A stretch of DNA of 64,000 bases from QHXM01 sp963697975 (GTDB taxonomy: Bacteria; Acidobacteriota; Blastocatellia; Pyrinomonadales; Pyrinomonadaceae): contig OY969111.1 in the NCBI GenBank assembly GCA_963697975.1, positions 744,001 through 808,000 on the forward strand. The letters run 5' to 3'. The translations under genes were made by a program, and so were the position numbers. Below are positions 42,584 through 50,887 of this stretch, in pieces. Numbering within the stretch: the first letter of the stretch is position 1; every line of letters starts with the position of its first letter. The notes under the pieces are model-generated. The model was not told the origin of the DNA. It ran no database searches and saw only the letters and a program-made list of their open reading frames with translations.

Positions 42584-44991
42584 CATTGTCCGCTGTTGAG
42601 TGAAGTAGTTCCGCCTCGCTCAGCCACATAAATTCCCGCCGAATGCGAGCCGACGAAGAGCCGGTTGGAGTTGCTCGCATCAAAGGCCAAAGCCCAGATG
42701 CGCTGGCTCGGCAGGCGCGCGTCGCGCGGGTCAATCCGCATCCAGGTCAGCCCGGCATCGGTTGAGCGGTAAACACCGCCGCTGTTGATGGTCGTGCTGC
42801 CTCCACCCTGATTCTGGAAAGCGTTGCCGACGAAAATCTCGTTGCCGTTCTGCGGGTTGATGAGAATGCTGGCATAGTCGCCGTAGGGTAGATTCCCGCC
42901 GCGACGTATCCAGCGCTCGCCGCCATCGTGCGAATAATAGAGCGTCTGCTTCGTTCCGACATAGATGTAAGCGGAGCGCTGCCTGTCCTGCTCGATAGTG
43001 CTGATGGGCGCAGTTGTCGGAACGCCCGGAACCTGACGCCATGTTGCGCCCGCGTCGCGCGAGACGAGCACGCCTGAGTTGGCCGTGCCAACCCAAAGGG
43101 TGCTCTGGTTTTGCATGGTCGTTGAAAGACAGGTGGTGCGCGCATCAAGCCCTGAGCCGTAGGAGAGTTTTTCCCAGCCCTGTTCAGGATCGAAAGTGCG
43201 ATAAAGTCCGGCGTTGGTCGCAGCCAGAATGCCCATCCGCCCACTCTCGTCCCAGGTGTGCGCGAGCGCATTGACGACATCTGTCAGGAAAACGGCTGAG
43301 GCGGGCAACTTCCCGGCAGGAGTCGAAGTCTGCACTCCGCCACCAAGACCAAGCGCCGTCAGAGTAGCATCATCAAGTTTGCCGGAAATCGGAATCCCTC
43401 TATCCGCCTGAAATCCTCTGATGGCCGAGACCGTTCGCGTTCCTGCTGCGCCGTCTGGCACACCAACATTGTAGCCTGCGGCGTTGAGCGCTTCCTGCGC
43501 GCGCTTGACCGTATCATCCGGTCGTCTGGCTGAAGCAGCAGCGGCACGTGAAGACGCGGCAGCGCCTCTGCGTGTCGTCTTCTGCTTCTTCCCGCCAGAC
43601 GGCCCGGTCTTCGGTGCGCCAATGGGCGACCACGAAGCGCCTCTGTCCGTCGAGCGATAGACGCCATGATTCGTTCCGAGATAGATGATGTTGCCGTCGC
43701 GCTGATCTTGCAGAATCGAATAGCTGATGAGAATGTTCGGCATGTTCCGCATCGAAGGCTGCCACGTCTGGCCGTTGTCGTTGCTGACGAAGAAGAAGCC
43801 GCCGCCGGTCGTCGTGTTGATGGTCGTGGCGTAGATGCGTCCCGGTTTCTCGCGGTCCGGGAGAATCGAATAGGCAAAGCGACCGCTATAACCGCCGTTG
43901 GTCGGAGCGAAATTCTTGCCGCCATCATGCGAGACCATTACGCCATAGTTGTTCGTTCCGATGTAGATGGTTTGCGGGTTGCTCGGATGAACGGTGATGG
44001 AATTGATCTCAAGTTGCTTGGAGGTCGTCAGCATCCACGACTCGCCGCCGTTGGTCGAACGCCAGAAGCCTTCGGTCGTTCCGGCGAAGACCACACCGGA
44101 CAGCGAAGGGTGCTGCAAGATGGCGCGCGTCCGGCGCGACTGTGAGGGAATGCCCTGCACCTTGCGCCAACTCGAACCCGCGTTCTTTGTTTCATAGATG
44201 CCGCTACAGGCGGAGGCGATAACGTGATCCGCATCGCGCGGGTCTATATCAATCGCAAAGATGTCCGAATCGTCAATGATGCCGTTCTTGATGCTGAACC
44301 ATGTCCGCCCACCATCGGTCGTCTTGTAAGGCAAGTACCAGGTGCCCGCGTAGATAACGTCCGTGTTGCGTGGATCAACCACCAATGATTCGACGTTGAT
44401 CAGGCCGGGCGTGGCCGAGGTCTCAAGTTTCATCCACGTTTCGCCGGAATTGAGCGAGCGATAGACGCCTCTGTTCGTTCCCGCCACCATTAGGTCAGGA
44501 TTCTTGGAAGACTGTGTCAGAGAATGCAGGGCTTCCTCTTTAAGCTCCTGCGATTCGCGCCACGTGCGGCCTCCGTCTGTGGACTTGAAAAATCCGCCCG
44601 GCTCTTTGTGGCGATGGGTCCCAACATAGAGGACGCGCGAATCGCGCGGGTCAACAATGATGTGATCCATGAAAAGCTTTGGACGGTTGAAATTATGAAG
44701 CAGTTGCCAGTTCTGGCCGCCGTCCATTGAAGTGTAAATCTGCCCGTCGAGCGTGCCGAAATAAAAACGCTGGGGGTCGCTCGGGTCAACCACGAGTGAG
44801 CGCACATCGCCGCCCATAGGGCCTGTGATGCGCCAGTCCATCGCATATTGCGGGTCGGCCTCCGGCGGATTGCCACCGCCGTCCACAGCCTGAACTCTGG
44901 CGCTCTTAACGAACACAGGAATTATCAGAGCAAGGAGAGTAAAGAACAAGAGAGAGCGTTTCATTAGTCGGGTCTTTATCATCAGTTTCAT
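42583..44991 (-). CDS. Secreted BNR/sortilin-type propeller protein with internal peptidoglycan-binding domain
   Basis: 802 residues. Signal peptide (RSLLFFTLLALIIPVFV). Many Asp-box or BNR-type repeats (SMDGGQNWQLL, STDGGRTWRES, TTDGGRTWFSI, SDGGERW-like) form two propeller halves (about 50-480 and 590-790). Between them lies a Lys/Arg/Ala-rich linker and a peptidoglycan-binding type 1 domain (KRAQEALNAAGYNVGVPDG, then TVSAIRGFQADRGIPISGKL, about 510-570). The PG-binding insert suggests wall or envelope anchoring. AGGCAGAG precedes the ATG. A TATAAT-like box (45046-45051, minus strand) may be its promoter. Confidence 0.85.
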   Translation of the reverse strand: MKLMIKTRLMKRSLLFFTLLALIIPVFVKSARVQAVDGGGNPPEADPQYAMDWRITGPMGGDVRSLVVDPSDPQRFYFGTLDGQIYTSMDGGQNWQLLHNFNRPKLFMDHIIVDPRDSRVLYVGTHRHKEPGGFFKSTDGGRTWRESQELKEEALHSLTQSSKNPDLMVAGTNRGVYRSLNSGETWMKLETSATPGLINVESLVVDPRNTDVIYAGTWYLPYKTTDGGRTWFSIKNGIIDDSDIFAIDIDPRDADHVIASACSGIYETKNAGSSWRKVQGIPSQSRRTRAILQHPSLSGVVFAGTTEGFWRSTNGGESWMLTTSKQLEINSITVHPSNPQTIYIGTNNYGVMVSHDGGKNFAPTNGGYSGRFAYSILPDREKPGRIYATTINTTTGGGFFFVSNDNGQTWQPSMRNMPNILISYSILQDQRDGNIIYLGTNHGVYRSTDRGASWSPIGAPKTGPSGGKKQKTTRRGAAASSRAAAASARRPDDTVKRAQEALNAAGYNVGVPDGAAGTRTVSAIRGFQADRGIPISGKLDDATLTALGLGGGVQTSTPAGKLPASAVFLTDVVNALAHTWDESGRMGILAATNAGLYRTFDPEQGWEKLSYGSGLDARTTCLSTTMQNQSTLWVGTANSGVLVSRDAGATWRQVPGVPTTAPISTIEQDRQRSAYIYVGTKQTLYYSHDGGERWIRRGGNLPYGDYASILINPQNGNEIFVGNAFQNQGGGSTTINSGGVYRSTDAGLTWMRIDPRDARLPSQRIWALAFDASNSNRLFVGSHSAGIYVAERGGTTSLNSGQ

Positions 44992-45161
44992 CTCTGCCTC
45001 AAGTTGTTGTTAGCCGATACGTCTTCGGGCACTGGTCTGCCCGTGATTATAGGTTATATAGCGATTGGCTGCCACCCATTGGCGCGGCTCGTGACGCATT
45101 GCTAGGATGCATGACGCGTAAAGCGCAGTTGTATTGCGAAAGGGTCATCCAGCTACTGCCA

Positions 45162-45215
45162 GATAAAAGAAACGCGGGCGATGCTTCTCTTTTGGGGAGA
45201 AACATCGCCCGCGTC
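45162..45215 (-). terminator. Strong intrinsic terminator for the OmpA-like gene
   Basis: An 18-bp stem with one mismatch, ACGCGGGCGATG plus CTTCTC (45172-45189) against GAGAAACATCGCCCGCGT (45198-45215), with an 8-nt loop. On the minus strand it is followed by TTCTTTTATC. It lies about 50 bp after the stop of the gene at 45264. Confidence 0.85.
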
Positions 45216-45263
45216 TTGGTTGAAGGTCGCGCCTCATTCTTAAGAGGAGACGCGAGCGTTTAA

Positions 45264-47813
45264 TTATTCTTCGCCACTGCGACGTGCGCGACGACGACCA
45301 CGTCGTGGACGCGGCTTGGCCTTGCACTCGGGGCACGGGTCAACCGTCGCGCTATTGGACGGCACCGGCTCTGATGCACCCGTCGGCCTCAGCCAGAGTT
45401 CGACGGTCAGCGTTTCGCGGCAGCCACCGTTCACCACAGTAATGCGGCTCCGGTCAATACCACGATTGTTGACAAGGTAGTCAACAGCACGCGCCGAGCG
45501 CTGGTCGGCTTCACCGTCGCACGAGCCGAAGATGACGTAGTAGCCCTGCGTACCCGGTTCTTGCTGCAACTGGATAGCGAAGTTATCGAGGCGCGCCTTC
45601 TCATCGTTGAAGCGAAGATCGGCGTACTCGTCAAACTTACGCGGCAGTATCTGTCCAGGCGGCACGGAGAACGAGCAAGACCTTGTTCTCTCGCACGCTG
45701 GCGGCAAGCCACCGAGTTCAACTGTCGCGGTGACGCTCTGGCCTTCCAGTCCGGTCGTGTCGATGGTGATCGAGGGCGTGCCCTGACCGCCAGAGATCGT
45801 TCCGGCTGAGACTGTCCAGTTGTACGTCACGTTGAAGTTTCCACCACCCGAGACGTTCACGCTCACCGTTGCCGGTGTACCAGCCTGAACCTGATCCGTC
45901 GGGCAGCTAATCTCGATTGTCGGGCACGGCGGCACGCAATCGTTGCACTCTGTCACCGTGACTGTGGTTGAAGAGAAGGCCACGCAACCGCAGCCGTCAT
46001 CAACTTCCACCGTCGAGGTGTAAGTACCCGGTTGAACGCCGGACAAATCCCAACTGACGTTTGCGCCATCGCCCGTCACGCGGCCACCGGTGGTCGTATA
46101 CGTGTAAAGCAGCGTATCGCCATCGGGGTCGGTCGCATTGGCCGAAAGCTGAACCGTCGAGTTGTCTGTGGTCGGGCATTGGCCCGATGTTGAGATCGTT
46201 CCCGGCGGGCATGGTCGGACAATCGTTCCCGACGAAGCTGAGAGAGTAACGGTCGGCGGCTGGTTCGGTAAGAACTCGGGCGTGCGCGCGTTGCGACGAC
46301 CGATCCAGAACTGGCCGATGAATCCATTAGCATCATCAGATTCACGGAAACCGCGCGGGAAGCCGCCAATCGTAGCCGGGACGGTCGTCGCAGGCACAAC
46401 CGTTAGCGGCTGCGGTCCTGCCGGATTCACGTTAGTGATCTGGAAGACCGTTGTGTTGGCATCATTACCTTCAAAGATCGAGCGATCCTGCTGGTTGAGG
46501 TGTAAGCGATAGGCAAGGCCAAAGCCCATCCAACGCTTCGGATAGAACTTGACACCGGCCAGCGCGTCCACCGGGCTGTTCTCAAACGCATTCGGCGTGC
46601 GACCGCCGACATACTGCGTGGAGCGCAACTCCAGCACAGGCTGGATGTACTTGTTGATCGGGAAGTCAAACGCGATGCCCGCGAGAAACTCGTCCGGTCT
46701 GTCAAGCAAGGTGAACTCGCCCGACGGGAACGTGCCCTTCGGGTTGCTGTTCAGGATATAGCCGCCGTTGACCGAGACGTTGACCGAACGGCTCAGGCGG
46801 GCATCCAGGAAGAAGATCAAGCCGAAGTCGCCGATGTCGCCACCGGGACCCGAGCCTCTCTGCATCTGGTTGAAGCCCGAGAGATCATCCGCCTTATCGG
46901 GATAGAAACGATAGAACGGAATGATACCGACGCCGAGCGGATTGTTCGGCCCCGTCCAGCGCCACTTCGCGCCAGCCACGAAAGAACTGAAGCTCGACTC
47001 GCCCCAGAGCCGGTTAATAAACGGCGCATCAGGCAAGTAAGTCGGAGCGATGGTAAAGGTCGCCGGTACTACCGTCGGATTGGCTAACAGCGTAATCGGC
47101 AGCGTGCTCGTTGCCAGGACGATGCCGGGCAAGATGCCGCCAACGACCGAACCGATGCCGGGGAAGTTATCCGCCGGACCGAAGTTGCCGCTGTTGCTTT
47201 GCGCGACCGGCGGCCCAAGAGTGGCGCTAAAACCACCGGGGACGCCAACGCCGCCCGGAGCGATACCACCAGCACTCAGACCGAAAGTTCCGGCTGAACC
47301 GCCAACATACGGATACTGCACGAACGGCTGGTTGAAGCGCGGACGGAAGACCGCCCCCTGAAACGTTCCCAGGCTGCTCTGTGTCGGAGCCAGCACGATG
47401 GCCGGACCTGAGCCTAACGCCGGGAACTTCAACTGCGAGTTCGGCAGGTAAAAGCTCGATAGATTCTGTGGTGTATTGACCTTGATGCCGCGCCAGGCCG
47501 TGGTGTTGAAGAACAACTCCAGGTGGTCTGACAAACCGACGTTGAAGCTGAGCGGTACTTCGTTCAGGTCAACGTCGCCGGGATCACGGTCGAAATTGCT
47601 GTAGGCAATTGAAAGGGTGAACTCTCCGCGACGAATCGTCTGCCCGTCATAAATGGTGAAGAGTCCGGTTGGCCCCGCTACGGGACCGCCTGTGCCGACG
47701 GCTGGTGACAGATTTCTTGGATCCGTCTCCGGCCTTAATGCTTGAGCTGATGCTACGGCAAACAGCATCAACATGCTGAGCGCAGCAAACAGCGCTCTTC
47801 TCGCGAGTCTCAT
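45264..47813 (-). CDS. Large outer-membrane protein: beta-barrel, PKD/Ig-like domains and OmpA-like C-terminus
   Basis: 849 residues from the ATG at 47813 with an excellent AGGAGGAA. Signal peptide RLARRALFAALSMLMLFAVA to SAQA. An N-terminal barrel-like region (about 30-500, alternating beta strands and Gly/Pro loops) is followed by two PKD/Ig-like domains with many Cys (PPTVTLSASSG, ECNDCVPPCPTIEISCP). An OmpA-type domain follows (YYVIFGSCDGEADQRSARAV, NNRGIDRSRITVVNGGCRE), normally binding peptidoglycan. The tail is Arg/Lys-rich (RPRRGRRRARR). Probably ties the outer membrane to the wall. It is upstream of the BNR/PG-binding gene but separated by a terminator. Confidence 0.83.
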   Translation of the reverse strand: MRLARRALFAALSMLMLFAVASAQALRPETDPRNLSPAVGTGGPVAGPTGLFTIYDGQTIRRGEFTLSIAYSNFDRDPGDVDLNEVPLSFNVGLSDHLELFFNTTAWRGIKVNTPQNLSSFYLPNSQLKFPALGSGPAIVLAPTQSSLGTFQGAVFRPRFNQPFVQYPYVGGSAGTFGLSAGGIAPGGVGVPGGFSATLGPPVAQSNSGNFGPADNFPGIGSVVGGILPGIVLATSTLPITLLANPTVVPATFTIAPTYLPDAPFINRLWGESSFSSFVAGAKWRWTGPNNPLGVGIIPFYRFYPDKADDLSGFNQMQRGSGPGGDIGDFGLIFFLDARLSRSVNVSVNGGYILNSNPKGTFPSGEFTLLDRPDEFLAGIAFDFPINKYIQPVLELRSTQYVGGRTPNAFENSPVDALAGVKFYPKRWMGFGLAYRLHLNQQDRSIFEGNDANTTVFQITNVNPAGPQPLTVVPATTVPATIGGFPRGFRESDDANGFIGQFWIGRRNARTPEFLPNQPPTVTLSASSGTIVRPCPPGTISTSGQCPTTDNSTVQLSANATDPDGDTLLYTYTTTGGRVTGDGANVSWDLSGVQPGTYTSTVEVDDGCGCVAFSSTTVTVTECNDCVPPCPTIEISCPTDQVQAGTPATVSVNVSGGGNFNVTYNWTVSAGTISGGQGTPSITIDTTGLEGQSVTATVELGGLPPACERTRSCSFSVPPGQILPRKFDEYADLRFNDEKARLDNFAIQLQQEPGTQGYYVIFGSCDGEADQRSARAVDYLVNNRGIDRSRITVVNGGCRETLTVELWLRPTGASEPVPSNSATVDPCPECKAKPRPRRGRRRARRSGEE

Positions 47814-47860
47814 CGCATTCCTCCTGCGAAATGAGTATAGAAAATTTCGGAAATGAGAGA

Positions 47861-47932
47861 CCGCACCTTGCCAGGCCGTAGGATTTTTGCGGATGTCTTT
47901 GTCATTTGACTGTTTCTCCTGCACAAGACATC
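47861..47932 (-). promoter_or_regulatory. Possible structured 5' leader of the OmpA-like gene
   Basis: On the minus strand GATGTCTT (complement of 47925-47932) pairs with AAGACATC (complement of 47892-47899), enclosing GTCA-AA-TGAC. Directly after, CCGCA pairs with TGCGG (47888-47892 with 47861-47865). The leader ends about 48 bp before the start codon. No known riboswitch consensus was matched with confidence. Confidence 0.3.
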
Positions 47933-48316
47933 ACGCCATCTCCAGACAAAAACCCGTGCGAGGCGCGGACGCTCCAAACTACAAGCGCGCAACTAAAAAT
48001 TTAAAGAACTGCTACCGCCCTCGACCCGTGACGACTTGTAGTGGAGCGGAGCAGCGAGAGGAGCCGAGCAATCTTCATTGCTCGCTGGCGCTCTTAACTA
48101 CCAATCTAGCGCCTCCCGACTGTTCTGAATTCAAGTGGTTAACTCTTAGACCACTGCTTATACGCAAACAGCGGTGTAGATGTCAACAGTTTATGGACTT
48201 AAACCAGATTGCGTGGCTTTGGTGCAAGTCGAAAGTTTCGACTCTGCCCCGCATACTGATTTCCGCCAGACCATACTCTACATTGCGGCGGAAATCAAGA
48301 CTTTTTCACGACTTAG

Positions 48317-48341
48317 CGGAAAAACGTCTATGTTTTTTCCG
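48317..48341 (-). terminator. Possible terminator after gdhA
   Basis: On the minus strand CGGAAAAA, a 9-nt loop, TTTTTCCG, lying immediately after the gdhA stop. The stem is A/T-rich and there is no separate T-tract, so it is a weak candidate. Confidence 0.45.
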
Positions 48342-49631
48342 TCACGCATATATGCCACGCATCCGTGTATCATACGCGACACGGTCAATTGCCAGCATGT
48401 AAGCCGCCGTTCTGGTGTCAACCGAATGGGAATCCGCGTACCGGCACAAATCATTGAAACTGGCGACTATCTTGGTGTGAAGGCGCTCGTTGACGACATC
48501 CTCAGGCCAGAAATAACCCATTCTGTCCTGCACCCATTCAAAATAAGAGACGGTCACGCCACCGGCGTTCGCCAGAATGTCCGGGATGACGAAGACGCCC
48601 TTGTTATGCAGGATTTCGTCGGCGGCAGCAGTTGTCGGCCCGTTCGCACCTTCGGCCAGGATTTTGCACTTGATCCGCTCGGCATTCTCCGACGTAATCT
48701 GGTTCTCGGTCGCGGCTGGCACGAGCACGTCACAGTCAAGCTCAAGCAAATCCTCGTTTTTGACAAACTCTACGCCGGAGAAATCTTCAAACGAGCGCGT
48801 CTGCTGAAGGTGCTTGAGAGCTTCGGGGATGTCTATCCCGTTCGGATTGTAAATGCCTCCATGAACATCGGAAATGGCAACCACCTTGTAGCCCGCCTCG
48901 TGCATTAGCCGCGCGCCGATACCCCCGACATTGCCTGAGCCTTGCACGACCACGCGGGTCTGGGGCGGCGTCATCTTGAATCGCTTGATGGCTTCGTTGA
49001 CTACGAAGAGAATCCCGCGACCCGTCGCCTCGCGCCTGCCACTTGAGCCGCCGAGGTCAATCGGCTTGCCCGTGACGACTGCCGTCACGGTGTGGCGAGC
49101 GTGCATCGAGTAGGTGTCCATGATCCACGCCATCGTCTGCTCGTTGGTGTTCATGTCGGGCGCGGGCACGTCCTTCTCAGGACCGATGAAGTCTATCAAC
49201 TCAGAGGCGTAGCGGCGCGTCATGCGCTCAAGCTCGCCCATAGACATCTGTGTCGGGTCGCAGACAATTCCGCCTTTCGCGCCGCCGAACGGGACATTGA
49301 CGACCGCACACTTCCACGTCATCCAGGCCGCGAGCGCACGGACTTCATCCAGATTCACATCGGGCGAATAGCGGATGCCGCCTTTGGCCGGACCGCGCGC
49401 GAAGTTATGCTGCACGCGATAACCTTCAAAGACCTGTATGCGCCCGGAGTCCATGCGGGTCGGGATATAGACTTTCAACTCGCGGTTCGGAACTCTCATC
49501 ACCGCGTAGAGGTCCGGGTCGAGATTGAGCAGTTTCGCCGCGCGGTCAAAGCGCGACATCATGGACTCGAAAGGATTTTCCTCTTCGATATGTCTTACAT
49601 CGTCCGCAATTGCACTGATTGCTATTGCCAT
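48342..49631 (-). CDS. gdhA: Glutamate dehydrogenase (Glu/Leu/Phe/Val dehydrogenase family)
   Basis: 429 residues from the ATG at 49631 (GGAGG five nt upstream). Interconverts glutamate and 2-oxoglutarate plus ammonium with NAD(P). Motifs: GPAKGGIRYSPDVNLDEV, PFGGAKGGIVCDP with the catalytic Lys, GPEKDVPAPDMNTNEQTMAW, and the nucleotide-binding QGSGNVGGIGARL. C-terminus typical of the hexameric family. It follows larE, from which a GGGATGA repeat separates it. Confidence 0.93.
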   Translation of the reverse strand: MAIAISAIADDVRHIEEENPFESMMSRFDRAAKLLNLDPDLYAVMRVPNRELKVYIPTRMDSGRIQVFEGYRVQHNFARGPAKGGIRYSPDVNLDEVRALAAWMTWKCAVVNVPFGGAKGGIVCDPTQMSMGELERMTRRYASELIDFIGPEKDVPAPDMNTNEQTMAWIMDTYSMHARHTVTAVVTGKPIDLGGSSGRREATGRGILFVVNEAIKRFKMTPPQTRVVVQGSGNVGGIGARLMHEAGYKVVAISDVHGGIYNPNGIDIPEALKHLQQTRSFEDFSGVEFVKNEDLLELDCDVLVPAATENQITSENAERIKCKILAEGANGPTTAAADEILHNKGVFVIPDILANAGGVTVSYFEWVQDRMGYFWPEDVVNERLHTKIVASFNDLCRYADSHSVDTRTAAYMLAIDRVAYDTRMRGIYA

Positions 49632-49646
49632 CATTGCCTCCACATG

Positions 49647-49730
49647 AAGGGATGAGGGATGAGGGATGAGGGATGAAGAGAAAGCATTTGCCTTCTTTCA
49701 TCCCTCATCCCTCATCCCTCATCCCTGCTT
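49647..49730. repeat. Heptad-word hairpin, GGGATGA family
   Basis: AGGGATG, AGGGATG, AGGGATG, AGGGATG, AAGAG; loop AAAGCATTTGCCTTC; mirrored CATCCCT words ending CTGCTT. It encodes Arg-Asp-Glu-Gly and TGA at the 3' end of larE. Confidence 0.9.
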
Positions 49731-50620
49731 TTTATGACTTCATTCATCGCGCCCGTGCGGTAGCCGTGCAGGTCAAGCGTCACGTAGCGAAAGCCGAGGG
49801 CGCGGAATTTTTGTGCGAGTTCGTCAACTACTTCGCGTCGAAGCGCGAGGTCCAGCTCTGCGGGCGCAATCTCAAGGCGCACGAGTTCGTCGTGATGACG
49901 GACACGGAACTCACGGAAGCCCAGAGAGCGCATTATCTCTTCGCCGCGATCAACTGTCGTCAAGCGTTCGATGGTGACGGTCGTGCCGTAGGCGATGCGC
50001 GAAGAGAGACAAGGAGACGCGGGTTTGTCCCACGTCGGCAATCCTGCCCGGCGGCTCAACTCACGAACCTGCTGTTTGCTCATCCCGACTTCAATCAGCG
50101 GGCTGCGGACTCCCTGCTCTGTTGCCGCCGCCCGACCCGGACGATAATCGCCGAGATCGTCCGTCGTCGAACCGTCAACGATGTTAGCGTAATTCTTTGA
50201 GCGCGCGAGCGGAGCGAGTTTTCCGTAGAGTTCGGATTTGCAGAAGTAGCAGCGGTTGGGTGCGTTGGCCTGATAGCGCGCGTCGTTCAGCTCATCCGTT
50301 TGAATGATCTCATGTTGAAGACGGAAGCGCCGGACGAGACTTTCGGTTTCCACGCGCTGGTACGCAGCGAGGCTCGCCGATTCGCCTGTGACGCAGAGTG
50401 CGCGCTCGCCTAACACTTCAGTGGCAATGTAAGCGACGTAGGAACTGTCAACGCCGCCGGAGAAGGCGACGACCACTGAATCCATTTCAAGCAAGAGAGC
50501 GCGCAATTGCTGCTCTTTCGCTTCAGCCTCGGCAGAGACGCTGATTTTCTCTGACGGTCCTGTAAAGGTCTCTTCTTCTTCGACAATCACACCGCTACTC
50601 ACAATCTCTTGATTCCACAT
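49712..50620 (-). CDS. larE: ATP-dependent sacrificial sulfur transferase LarE
   Basis: 302 residues from the ATG at 50620. PP-loop ATPase with SGGVDSS at residues 54-60, then NRCYFCKSELY and PASPCLSSR with the cysteines involved in sulfur donation. Involved in making the nickel-pincer cofactor of lactate racemase, together with LarB and LarC, neither of which is seen here. The last residues (RDEG) and the stop are in the repeat. Confidence 0.9.
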   Translation of the reverse strand: MWNQEIVSSGVIVEEEETFTGPSEKISVSAEAEAKEQQLRALLLEMDSVVVAFSGGVDSSYVAYIATEVLGERALCVTGESASLAAYQRVETESLVRRFRLQHEIIQTDELNDARYQANAPNRCYFCKSELYGKLAPLARSKNYANIVDGSTTDDLGDYRPGRAAATEQGVRSPLIEVGMSKQQVRELSRRAGLPTWDKPASPCLSSRIAYGTTVTIERLTTVDRGEEIMRSLGFREFRVRHHDELVRLEIAPAELDLALRREVVDELAQKFRALGFRYVTLDLHGYRTGAMNEVIKSRDEG

Positions 50621-50710
50621 CACGCGACGAGCAGATGGAGCCTCGCAGAAGTTTCACTTTATATCTATCTCAGGGGAGCGTATCTCACGCGAGGCGCATG
50701 TTATCAATTG

Positions 50711-50820
50711 CAACGATGAAGGGCAAGCATGAAGAATGCGAGAGGCACACGGAAATAATAATTGCTCAACTTCAATCATTAGACTTGCGCCTTTCGGCCT
50801 TCATCCTTCATACTTGCGCT
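50711..50820. repeat. Degenerate heptad-type inverted repeat
   Basis: GATGAAGGGCAAGCATGAAG in the left part and CTTCATCCTTCATACTTGCG in the right are roughly complementary, with TGAAGGA-type heptads. Weaker than the other elements, possibly an old copy. It lies between larE and the TPR gene. Confidence 0.5.
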
Positions 50821-50887
50821 TCACAGCCTCCCCGGCAGATTAGCTATCAATCAGGGTTACGCTTTCGGAAAGTTGCAGTTGTTTGCG

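Larger units (their letters stand above)
47814..48341. other. 528-bp intergenic region between gdhA 3' end and the OmpA-like gene
   Basis: No gene supported; a 171-codon plus-strand frame here has random composition. It contains the gdhA terminator (48317-48341) and, near the OmpA-like start, two adjacent stems on the minus strand that could form a structured leader. Confidence 0.5.

Noticed and set aside
47836..47935. GEMM-I c-di-GMP riboswitch in the OmpA-like leader
   Set aside because: Only fragments resemble the consensus; the first stem folds differently, so it is kept merely as a possible structured leader.
47887..48402. 171-codon plus-strand frame
   Set aside because: Random Cys/Arg/Ser-rich composition and overlap with gdhA; no start signal.
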